This document shows positions 6,494 to 15,497 of a stretch of 15,827 nucleotides of DNA, one piece after another; position 1 is the first letter of the stretch, and every line of letters starts with the position of its first letter. This DNA comes from Proteobacteria bacterium UBA6920 (GTDB lineage Bacteria; Pseudomonadota; Gammaproteobacteria; SG8-11). The stretch is from NCBI GenBank assembly GCA_002448875.1, contig DKAS01000195.1:1-15827 (forward strand), given 5' to 3'. The notes below the pieces were generated by a model. That model was given only the letters and a program-made list of their open reading frames with translations. It did no database searches and was not told where the DNA came from. The position numbers were made by a program, and so were the translations under genes.

Positions 6494-8452
6494 ATGGACT
6501 TCTTTGCGCACCAGGACGATGCCCGGCGGAAAACGCGGGTCGCGGTTCTGCTGTTCATCGCCGCCCTGGGCGTCATACTGCTGGTGATCAATGCCGCGGC
6601 CACCCTGGCCTTCTGGCTGTTCAGCCTCAAAGCGCAACACGCCGCCACCCTGCAGCTGCCGGCAATATCACCCCGCACCTATCTGCTGGTATCGGGCGCG
6701 ACGCTGCTGCTGATCCTCGGCGCCAGCTTCTACCGCATGTGGCAACTGAACAAGGGCGGCGCCGCCATCGCCGCCATGGTCGGCGGACGCCGGGCGTTTC
6801 GTCTGAGCAATGACGCCGCCGAGCGTACGCTGATCAGCGTCGTCGAGGAAATGGCCATCGCCGCCGGCATGCCGGTGCCTGGAATCTACATCATGGATGC
6901 CGAACGCGGCATCAACGCCTTCGCCGCCGGCACGCACCTGCACAACGCCGTGGTGGTCGTTACCCGCGGCGCCCTGGTGGCGCTCGATCGCTACGAGCTG
7001 CAGGCGGTGATCGGCCACGAATTCAGCCATATTCTCAACGGCGACATGACCCTCAACATCCGCCTGGCGGGCATTCTCAACGGTATTCAGATCATCGGCG
7101 CCATCGGCGCGCGCCTGTGCCTGGGACTGGGGCGCTCTCCCGCCCATCCGCGGGTGGTACGCGGCGACAGCAGCAGCGAAGTGCAAACCCATCCCCTGCT
7201 GCTGGCGGCCGGCATCCTGCTGATGATCGCCGGTTACGGCGGCTTGTTCATCGCCAAGCTGATCAAGAGCCATATCTCCCGTCAGCGCGAATTTCTTGCC
7301 GACGCCTCGGCGGTGCAGTTTACCCGCAGCACCGACGGCATCGTCGGCGCCCTCAACAAGATGCGGGCCCATATCCTCGGCACCCGCGTCAAGGATCAGC
7401 ACGCGGAAACGCTCAGCCACCTGTTTTTCGCCGAAAGCTTCGCCGACTATTTCTTTCCCGGGCTGCTGTCAACCCACCCGCCGCTGGCGCAGCGCATCAA
7501 ACGCCTGGATCCGCGTTTCGACCTCGACGCGCCGATTCCACCGGTGGCCTGGACCAAACCGCAAAGCGCGGCGGCGGTCGAGCAGAACGCGGATCTGTCC
7601 TTCGTCCAGCAGTCCACGGCGGCGGCGGTCGCCATCAGCGCCGGTCAGCTGCTCGCCTCCGTCGGCCAGCCGCTGCACCACCATCTGCAGTTCGCCATGC
7701 GTCTGCGCGCCCGCATGCCAAAGGAAGTGACCGGCGCGGTCGATGATCCGGATGGTGTGTGCGCCGTGATCTATGCGCTGGCCCTGGACCGCAAGGACGA
7801 GGCGCTGCGCCAGCATCAGCTGCAGTGCGTAGCCGACGGCGCCGGCGACAATGCGGCCATCTGGACCCGCAACCTGTTCGCCGTCTGTCAGCCGTTGGGT
7901 GACATCTTTCGTTTGCCCATACTGGAACTGGCGCTGCCCGGCCTGGGACCGATCAAAGGGCGCTCGCGGTTGCAATTCCTCGCGGTGTTGGACAAGGTAA
8001 TTAATCTGGATGGCAAAAAATCGCTGCGCCGCTTTACCTTGAAAAACATCGTCCGCGCAAGATTCGACGTCGCCGATGGCAATTACGCGCGACCGCAGTA
8101 CCAGAACCTAAGCGTCGTGCGCGGGCACTGCGCGCAGCTGCTGTCCCTGCTGGCGCACAGCGGTCAGCGGGATCCCGTGCAGATACAAGCCGCCTTCGCC
8201 AAGGGCATGGCGCATCTGGGAGTGAACCATCCGACGGTGCTGCCGGCGGCGGCGGTTGACCTGGAGGAAGTGGAGCGCGGCCTGCAACAGCTGGCACTGC
8301 TGGCGCCGGCGCCACGCGGCAAGGTGCTGCATGCCTGCATCGAAGTCATCGCCGCCGACGGCAGGATCAATGTGGCCGAGGGTGAACTGCTGCGCCTGGT
8401 GGCCGAAGCACTGGCCTGCCCCCTGCCCCCCATCCTGGCTGCAGTGGCCTGA
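6494..8452 (+). CDS. M48 family membrane zinc metalloprotease with C-terminal extension
   Basis: A 652-residue membrane protease of the HtpX/Ste24 class. Two hydrophobic segments lie at about residues 16-44 and 62-80. The zinc motif HEFSH is at 175-179 (VIGHEFSHILNGDMTLNIR), a third hydrophobic segment is at about 236-257, and the third zinc ligand, E266, lies in QREFLADASAVQFTR. THPPLAQRIKRLDP ends the protease part near residue 340. The remaining 300 residues are unusual compared with HtpX (about 290 residues in all). Their end (CIEVIAADGRINVAEGELLR) resembles a TerB-like acidic helical domain. No ribosome binding site is visible, so translation is probably coupled to lemA, whose stop is 6 bases upstream. 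It should cleave membrane proteins; substrates are unknown. It runs convergently into the next gene. Confidence 0.9.
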   Translation: MDFFAHQDDARRKTRVAVLLFIAALGVILLVINAAATLAFWLFSLKAQHAATLQLPAISPRTYLLVSGATLLLILGASFYRMWQLNKGGAAIAAMVGGRRAFRLSNDAAERTLISVVEEMAIAAGMPVPGIYIMDAERGINAFAAGTHLHNAVVVVTRGALVALDRYELQAVIGHEFSHILNGDMTLNIRLAGILNGIQIIGAIGARLCLGLGRSPAHPRVVRGDSSSEVQTHPLLLAAGILLMIAGYGGLFIAKLIKSHISRQREFLADASAVQFTRSTDGIVGALNKMRAHILGTRVKDQHAETLSHLFFAESFADYFFPGLLSTHPPLAQRIKRLDPRFDLDAPIPPVAWTKPQSAAAVEQNADLSFVQQSTAAAVAISAGQLLASVGQPLHHHLQFAMRLRARMPKEVTGAVDDPDGVCAVIYALALDRKDEALRQHQLQCVADGAGDNAAIWTRNLFAVCQPLGDIFRLPILELALPGLGPIKGRSRLQFLAVLDKVINLDGKKSLRRFTLKNIVRARFDVADGNYARPQYQNLSVVRGHCAQLLSLLAHSGQRDPVQIQAAFAKGMAHLGVNHPTVLPAAAVDLEEVERGLQQLALLAPAPRGKVLHACIEVIAADGRINVAEGELLRLVAEALACPLPPILAAVA

Positions 8453-8467
8453 TCGCCCGCCCCCGGC

Positions 8468-10237
8468 TCAGGCGCCGGCCTGCTGCCACATTTTAGGCGT
8501 GTGGCGCAGGTAGTCCGACATCTGCTGCACCGACAATGGCGTGCTGAATATATATCCCTGCACGTTGTAACAGCCGTATTTACGGACGATTTCCAGCTGC
8601 TGCGGCGTTTCCACGCCTTCGGCCACCACCTCCACGCCCAGGCTCCTGGCCATGGCGATCATGGCCGCGGTGATGGCCTCGCTCTGCGTGTCGGCGGCGA
8701 TGTCCTGAATGAAACTCTTGTCGATCTTGATGGTGTGAATGGGCATGCGTTTGAGCATATTGAACGAACTGTAGCCGCTGCCGAAGTCGTCGATGGCGAC
8801 CCGCACCCCCAGCAAGCGCATTTCCTCGAACACTTGCGCGCTCTCCAGCGTATGCTCCAGAGCCACACTCTCGGTCACTTCCAGCTCCAGACAGGCGGGT
8901 GGAATGCCGCTGCTGCGCAGCACATCCAGCAGCTGCACGAGAAACTTGGGATGGGTGATCTGCTGACAGGAAATATTCACCGACAGCCTTTGCAGTCGCA
9001 CTCCGTCCCGGCTCCACACCATGAATTGGTTTGTCGCCTGGCGCAGTACCCAGTCGCCGATGTCGACGATCAGACCGGTTTCCTCGGCCAGGGGAATAAA
9101 GGTATCGGGCCCGAGCACGCCCATGGTGGGATGGCGCCAGCGCAACAGGGTTTCCACGCTGCAGGTGCCGCCGTCGCGAATATCGACCACCGGCTGGTAA
9201 TACAGCTGCAACTGATTGTTTTCCAGGGCGTGGCGCAGATCGCGCACCAGCGACAGATGCTCCGCGTCGCTGCTGTTGAGCGCCTGGCGATACACCTGAA
9301 AATTGTTCTTGCCGATCTTCTTCGCATGGTACATCGCCGCATCGGCGTTGATCAGCAACGTGTCGATATCCCGACCATCGCGCGGATGAATGGCGATGCC
9401 GATGCTGGCGGTTACGTACAATTCGATGCCAGACAGGTAGAATGGCCGGGAAATAGTGTCTATCACCCGCTGCGCCACCAGGGTCGAGACCAAGGGATCC
9501 TTGAGATCCATCAATAGTATGGTGAATTCGTCGCCGCCCAGCCGGGCGATGGTATTGCCGCCCGGCGCTTTCTGCTCGGTCGCGCCCATGGCGGTAATGG
9601 TGTCGCTGGTGCGCACGCAGGCGCGCAGCCGGTTGGAAACCTCCTGCAGCAGCTCATCGCCGGCCTTGTGGCCGAGGTTGTCGTTAACCCGCTTGAAATT
9701 GTCGATATCGAGGAACAGCACGGCGAAGCTCTTTTCCTGCAGCACGGTGTTCGATACCGCGCTTTGCAGCCGCTCCTTGAACATGACTCGATTGGGCAGG
9801 CCGGTAAGGTTGTCGTGATAGGCCAGGTAGGCGACCTGGTCGGCCGAGCGTTTGCGTTCGCGCGCATAGCGGATAGCCCGCGCCAGCAGCGGCGCGTCGA
9901 TCTGCCCCTTGACCAGATAGTCGTCGCCGCCAGCTTTCATGACTTCCATATCCGTATCGCTGCCGACCTGGCCGGTAAGAAAGATACAGGGACCACTACG
10001 CCCCAGGGCGCGCAGCTCCTTCAGCAGTTCCACACCGGAGTGTTCACCCAACCGGTAATCGAACAGATAGACATCGTACTCGCTGCCCGCGATGGCAGCC
10101 CGTGCCTGCTCATAGCTGCTGGCCCACTGGCAATCCACCTGCAAACCGGGAACTTCCGCCAGCAGTTCGCTGGTGATGAAATAGTCGTCCTCGTCATCCT
10201 CGACCAGCAGCAACCGGATGATTTCTTTGTCTGCCAT
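8468..10237 (-). CDS. Response regulator with GGDEF and EAL domains (c-di-GMP turnover)
   Basis: Cytoplasmic regulator of cyclic di-GMP. Numbering here is from the upstream ATG at 10255 (595 residues). A receiver domain (about 12-130) has the acidic cluster E19-D21, phospho-acceptor D66 (VYLFDYRLG) and a conserved lysine in DDYLVKG. A GGDEF domain (about 145-305) has an intact GGDEF at 240-244 (RLGGDEFTILL). The EAL domain (about 325-575) has ETL instead of EAL at 368-370, but keeps the metal-site Glu, EVTES, DDFGSGYSSF, KIDKSF and AEGVET, so it is probably an active phosphodiesterase. About 16 extra residues lie between RTSD and GGDEF. I prefer the start at 10237, with GGAG about 9 bases upstream. 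The ATG at 10255 overlaps the preceding stop as TGATG and would imply coupling. It is cotranscribed with the receiver gene upstream. Confidence 0.93.
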   Translation of the reverse strand: MADKEIIRLLLVEDDEDDYFITSELLAEVPGLQVDCQWASSYEQARAAIAGSEYDVYLFDYRLGEHSGVELLKELRALGRSGPCIFLTGQVGSDTDMEVMKAGGDDYLVKGQIDAPLLARAIRYARERKRSADQVAYLAYHDNLTGLPNRVMFKERLQSAVSNTVLQEKSFAVLFLDIDNFKRVNDNLGHKAGDELLQEVSNRLRACVRTSDTITAMGATEQKAPGGNTIARLGGDEFTILLMDLKDPLVSTLVAQRVIDTISRPFYLSGIELYVTASIGIAIHPRDGRDIDTLLINADAAMYHAKKIGKNNFQVYRQALNSSDAEHLSLVRDLRHALENNQLQLYYQPVVDIRDGGTCSVETLLRWRHPTMGVLGPDTFIPLAEETGLIVDIGDWVLRQATNQFMVWSRDGVRLQRLSVNISCQQITHPKFLVQLLDVLRSSGIPPACLELEVTESVALEHTLESAQVFEEMRLLGVRVAIDDFGSGYSSFNMLKRMPIHTIKIDKSFIQDIAADTQSEAITAAMIAMARSLGVEVVAEGVETPQQLEIVRKYGCYNVQGYIFSTPLSVQQMSDYLRHTPKMWQQAGA

Positions 10238-10254
10238 GGGAGAATGCTCCACCA

Positions 10255-10707
10255 TCAGCGTCCCGGCAGCTCCACGATCTCGAACCAGTAGCGGGTCACC
10301 TCGCGCAGCACCTCGGCCAGGCGTTCAAAGGAGACTGGTTTCTTGATGAAGGAATTCACGCCCAGATCGTAGGACCGGTAAATGTCCTCTTCCGCCTTGG
10401 ACGTGGTCATTACCACCACGGGGATGTGGCGCAGATCGGGGTCGCTTTTGATCTCGCGCAGCGCTTCGCGGCCGTCCTTGCGCGGCATGTTGAGATCCAG
10501 CAGGATCAATCCCGGCCGCGGATAGTCCGCCGTCGAGCTGTATTTGCCGCGATGGTGCAGATAGTCCATCAGCTCCTCGCCGTCCTCGACGAAACGCAGG
10601 GTATTGCGCAGGCGCGCCTCTTCTTCCAGCGCCTCCTTGGTCATCATCCGATCGTCTTCGTCGTCGTCGGCCATCAATATGGTTATGGATTTCGTCGAAT
10701 TTTGCAT
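10255..10707 (-). CDS. Rcp1-type single-domain response regulator
   Basis: A 150-residue stand-alone receiver protein with no output domain. D14-D16 form the acidic pocket, D71 (LILLDLNMPRKDG) is the phospho-acceptor, T101/T102 follow, and K122/K123 lies in NSFIKKPV. The ending RYWFEIVELPGR and the RPGLILLDLNMPRKDGREAL region match the Rcp1 family, which takes phosphate from phytochrome-like kinases carrying a SHDLQEPLR box. The divergent kinase next door has exactly that box, so they are likely partners. I start at the ATG at 10707, with GAGGA 7 bases upstream; a longer reading from 10842 lacks family similarity in its first 45 residues. The TGA stop overlaps a possible start of the REC-GGDEF-EAL gene, so phosphate may pass within this pair. 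Confidence 0.92.
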   Translation of the reverse strand: MQNSTKSITILMADDDEDDRMMTKEALEEEARLRNTLRFVEDGEELMDYLHHRGKYSSTADYPRPGLILLDLNMPRKDGREALREIKSDPDLRHIPVVVMTTSKAEEDIYRSYDLGVNSFIKKPVSFERLAEVLREVTRYWFEIVELPGR

Positions 10708-10774
10708 GCCACCGTCCTCGAATGCGGAAGGGAATTTTTTCTTAGTTATCGGCCATTTCAACCGCAAAAACGAC

Positions 10775-10789
10775 TGGGAAATTTTCTCC
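10775..10789. repeat. 15-base repeat, copy 1 (between regulator and kinase genes)
   Basis: TGGGAAATTTTCTCC, an imperfect dyad, lies in the 202-base divergent region. The same 15 bases recur at 12346-12360 on the other side of the kinase gene. A related GGGAATTTTTTCTT occurs at 10730-10743. It could be a binding site for a regulator of both divergent transcripts. Confidence 0.55.
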
Positions 10790-10831
10790 GCATATAACAA
10801 TTCATGACATGCATATACGCAAAGCGCGTCG

Positions 10832-10861
10832 TTGCCGGTCACGGTTTAAAGTCGCTGTAAA
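10832..10861 (+). promoter_or_regulatory. Possible promoter of the histidine kinase gene
   Basis: TTGCCG (10832-10837) and TGTAAA (10856-10861) each match 4 of 6 consensus bases and are 18 bases apart, about 50 bases before the start codon. The rest of the 10708-10909 region is AT-rich, and no clear promoter for the opposite, regulator, side could be chosen. Confidence 0.3.
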
Positions 10862-10909
10862 TAAACACGATACCCTGCATATCCGTCACCTGTTTTTCCG
10901 GGGCCCATC

Positions 10910-12313
10910 GTGACCGCAGCCAATAAACCGCAAGCTTCCAGCCCGCGCCAGACTATGCCGCGGACCCTGGGCATGCTCTGGCTGCTGGCCTGTGGCGTCG
11001 TTGCCGGCGCCGCCCTGTGGGCGCTGTGGCGCGTCCTGGGCGCGGCTGCCAGCCCGGTGCTGGAAACGACTGCCACCCGCGATGACCTGGCCCTGGGCCT
11101 GAGCCTGAGCGCCTGCCTGATCGCGTTCTTTTTCAGCCTCAATGCGCTGCTTTCCCTCTGGTTGTGGCGCCATCGCCGCCCCGGAGCGGTGCCGGCCACC
11201 GCCCCGGCCGACACCGCCTCCGCCGGAGGTCCGGACGGCGACTGGCGGGAGGCGCTGCTGGCCATGCAGGAAGCCATGCTGCTGATCGACAAGAAGGGGC
11301 TGATCACCGCGGTCAACGCCAGGGTATCGCGCATTACCGCCATCGAGCCCGAGCAATTGATCAACCACTCCTACATGGACGTGATCCTGGACGGCTGCAT
11401 GGAGCCGCGCTGCGGCCTCACCATCACCCTGGACACCACCGGCTACGGCGAATGCATACACCGCTACCAGGGACGCATCAATGACGTCAGAATCTATTCC
11501 ATCGACGACAAGGATCACAGCATCGACAAGAAGAAGGTGTGCGTGATTCGCGACATCACCAACATGAAGGAAGCCGAGGAAGCGCTGACCGACTACACCG
11601 GCCGTTTGCAATCCAGCAACCGGGAGTTGCAGGAATTCGCCTATGTCGCCTCGCACGATCTGCAGGAGCCGCTGCGCAAGATCCAGACCTTCGCCGAGCG
11701 CATGCGCGACAAGTGCCGCGACCAGCTCAACGACCAGGGGCGCGACTACCTGGACCGCATGAGCAATGCCGCCGACCGCATGCAGCGGCTGATCCACGAT
11801 TTGTTGATCTACTCCCGGGTCAGCACCCGTACCGAACCCTTCGAGCGTGTCGAGTTGCGGCCGTTGATCGAAGAAGTGCTGGGAGATTTGCACGTACGCA
11901 TGGAGAAAACCGGCGCCCGGGTCATTATCGGTGATTTACCCGCCATGGATGCCGACCCGTCGCAGATGCGCCAGCTGTTCCAGAACCTGATCAGCAACGC
12001 GCTGAAATTCACCCGCGAGGGCGTGACGCCGGAGATCCGCATCGACGCCGGCGCCATCGACGCCAAGGGCCTGTGCCATATCACCGTCGCCGACAACGGC
12101 ATCGGCTTCGACAACAAATACGCCGACCGCATCTTTGGCATGTTTCAGCGCCTGCACGGCCGCAGCCAATACGATGGCACCGGCATCGGCCTGGCGGTAT
12201 GCAAGAAAATCGTGGAGCGCCATCGCGGCGGCATCGTCGCCCAGGGAACGGAAGGCGGCGGCGCCACCTTCGTCATCAGCCTGCCGGTGCATCAGCGGGC
12301 GGCCGCGGCGTAA
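10910..12313 (+). CDS. Membrane PAS-domain sensor histidine kinase
   Basis: A 467-residue sensor kinase. Two hydrophobic segments lie at about residues 20-42 and 62-85, with only a short loop outside, so sensing may be in the membrane or cytoplasm. A PAS domain follows at about 108-215 (MLLIDKKGLITAVNARVSRI), ending in CVIRDITNMKEAEE. The phosphorylation site is H249 in ASHDLQEPLRKIQTF. The ATPase has N363 (QNLISNALKF), D395 (DNGIGFD), IFGMFQRLH and GTGIGLAVCKKIV, so all catalytic boxes are intact. This H-box type is found in bacteriophytochrome-like kinases that work with Rcp1 receivers, as encoded divergently here. No chromophore-binding GAF/PHY part is present. The GTG start at 10910 has GGGG about 6 bases upstream. 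Confidence 0.94.
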   Translation: MTAANKPQASSPRQTMPRTLGMLWLLACGVVAGAALWALWRVLGAAASPVLETTATRDDLALGLSLSACLIAFFFSLNALLSLWLWRHRRPGAVPATAPADTASAGGPDGDWREALLAMQEAMLLIDKKGLITAVNARVSRITAIEPEQLINHSYMDVILDGCMEPRCGLTITLDTTGYGECIHRYQGRINDVRIYSIDDKDHSIDKKKVCVIRDITNMKEAEEALTDYTGRLQSSNRELQEFAYVASHDLQEPLRKIQTFAERMRDKCRDQLNDQGRDYLDRMSNAADRMQRLIHDLLIYSRVSTRTEPFERVELRPLIEEVLGDLHVRMEKTGARVIIGDLPAMDADPSQMRQLFQNLISNALKFTREGVTPEIRIDAGAIDAKGLCHITVADNGIGFDNKYADRIFGMFQRLHGRSQYDGTGIGLAVCKKIVERHRGGIVAQGTEGGGATFVISLPVHQRAAAA

Positions 12314-12343
12314 TGCCGAGCTTCCGATCGACGGCCAGTTTAT

Positions 12344-12363
12344 CGTGGGAAATTTTCTCCACG
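12344..12363. repeat. 15-base repeat, copy 2, inside a short hairpin
   Basis: The second copy of TGGGAAATTTTCTCC (12346-12360) starts 33 bases after the kinase stop. Here its surroundings add CGTGG/CCACG arms (12344-12348 and 12359-12363), making a short stem-loop. No T tract follows, so it is a poor intrinsic terminator. Confidence 0.5.
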
Positions 12364-12408
12364 TGCAGACAACATCACATCACACGGGAGTGCGGGGTCG
12401 GTGTGGCG

Positions 12409-12440
12409 TTCCCGCCCGCTTTTCGCGGCGATGGCGGGAA
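12409..12440. other. Stem-loop between the kinase gene and proB
   Basis: TTCCCGCC (12409-12416) pairs with GGCGGGAA (12433-12440), and a CGC-TTTTC-GCG stem-loop stacks inside with a five-base bulge. No T tract follows on either strand. It lies between two convergent genes and may help 3' end formation or RNA stability. The rest of 12314-12517 shows no gene that I can support. Confidence 0.5.
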
Positions 12441-12517
12441 GGCAATGAAAATTCTATCGTCGGGATCGCAGGTGGATGCCACCGGCTATCGGCATCGCCC
12501 GGTATCTGCGACACGTC

Positions 12518-14719
<2,202 letters not shown>

Positions 14720-14741
14720 GCGATATCGACCTGGATATCCT

Positions 14742-14999
14742 TCAGGCGGCCCGGACGCTTATCGTCTTCCGGTTCTTCGGGCCCTTGATGGAGAACTCCA
14801 CCACACCATCGGCTACCGCGAACAGGGTGTCGTCACGGCCGCGCTTGACGTTGACGCCAGGATGGAAACGGGTGCCGCGCTGACGCACCAGGATGTTGCC
14901 GGCCTTGACGGCCTGACCGCCGAAGCGCTTGATACCCAGGCGTTGAGCCGTTGAGTCGCGGCCGTTACGGGTACTGCCGCCTGCTTTTTTGTGTGCCAT
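14742..14999 (-). CDS. rpmA: 50S ribosomal protein L27
   Basis: Large-subunit protein whose N-terminus reaches the peptidyl transferase centre. The 85 residues are the standard length: [60 protein letters not shown]. No N-terminal propeptide of the Firmicutes type is present. AGGTAGGA precedes the start at good spacing. It lies 19 bases after rplU and before a strong terminator, so the two form one transcript. Confidence 0.98.
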   Translation of the reverse strand: MAHKKAGGSTRNGRDSTAQRLGIKRFGGQAVKAGNILVRQRGTRFHPGVNVKRGRDDTLFAVADGVVEFSIKGPKNRKTISVRAA

Positions 15000-15018
15000 T
15001 GCTGTATCCTACCTTAAA

Positions 15019-15333
15019 TTAAGCTGCTGAAATCCCGGTGATTTCGATCTCGGTGTAATTCTGCCGGTGACCGGTGATCTTCTGGTGATGCTTGCGGCGG
15101 CGAAACTTCACGATCTTGATCTTCTCGCCACGGCCATGGGCCTTGATGGTAGCGGAAACCTTGCCGCCGGCCAGATAGGGGGAACCCACCTTGACCGCGG
15201 AACCTTCGCCTACCAGTAATACTTTGTCCAGCTGAATGGCGTCGCCGGCATTGCCCGGCAGGGTCTCCACGCGCAGGGACTGACCCTGCTTAACCCGATA
15301 TTGCTTGCCACCCGTTTCGATAACCGCGTACAT
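15019..15333 (-). CDS. rplU: 50S ribosomal protein L21
   Basis: 23S rRNA-binding protein of the large subunit. I start at the ATG at 15333, with GGAG 6 bases upstream, giving 104 residues beginning [17 protein letters not shown], the family N-terminus. A reading from 15345 would add four residues (MEHI) but would start within the ribosome binding site region. [19 protein letters not shown] is the conserved rRNA-binding end. It is the first gene of the rplU-rpmA transcript and diverges from ispB. Confidence 0.98.
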   Translation of the reverse strand: MYAVIETGGKQYRVKQGQSLRVETLPGNAGDAIQLDKVLLVGEGSAVKVGSPYLAGGKVSATIKAHGRGEKIKIVKFRRRKHHQKITGHRQNYTEIEITGISAA

Positions 15334-15362
15334 GATGTGCTCCACGAATAAATAGAATTTAG

Positions 15363-15376
15363 TCCTCTCCCGAGGA
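15363..15376 (-). other. Hairpin at the 5' end of the rplU leader
   Basis: On the minus strand, TCCTC and GAGGA pair around GGGA, a GNRA-type tetraloop. From the promoter position, transcription should start within a few bases of this stem, leaving a leader of about 44 bases. A role in mRNA stability or L21 autoregulation is only a possibility. Confidence 0.4.
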
Positions 15377-15383
15377 AACGCGG

Positions 15384-15412
15384 ATTTTAGCGTTTGCGCA
15401 TACGCAGGTCAA
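15384..15412 (-). promoter_or_regulatory. Promoter of rplU-rpmA
   Basis: On the minus strand, TTGACC (15412-15407) and TAAAAT (15389-15384) each match 5 of 6 consensus bases with an ideal 17-base spacer. It is 50 bases before the rplU start and is the best promoter in the window. Confidence 0.85.
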
Positions 15413-15422
15413 ACATCATAAT
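15394..15422 (+). promoter_or_regulatory. Possible ispB promoter facing the rplU promoter
   Basis: TTGCGC (15394-15399) and CATAAT (15417-15422) are 17 bases apart, about 75 bases before ispB. The -10 is good (5 of 6) and the -35 poor (3 of 6). It would overlap the rplU promoter almost completely on the other strand, making the two mutually exclusive. Confidence 0.35.
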
Positions 15423-15497
15423 ATGCCTGCGGGCCAAAGTTGTATCGGTCGGTGGCGCCCGAAGGAACAATAAGCACGAATAATGTAGGTTTTTACT

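Noticed and set aside
10708..10842. 45-residue N-terminal extension of the Rcp1-type regulator
   Set aside because: It is not part of the receiver fold; the internal ATG at 10707 has a good ribosome binding site and gives the family length.
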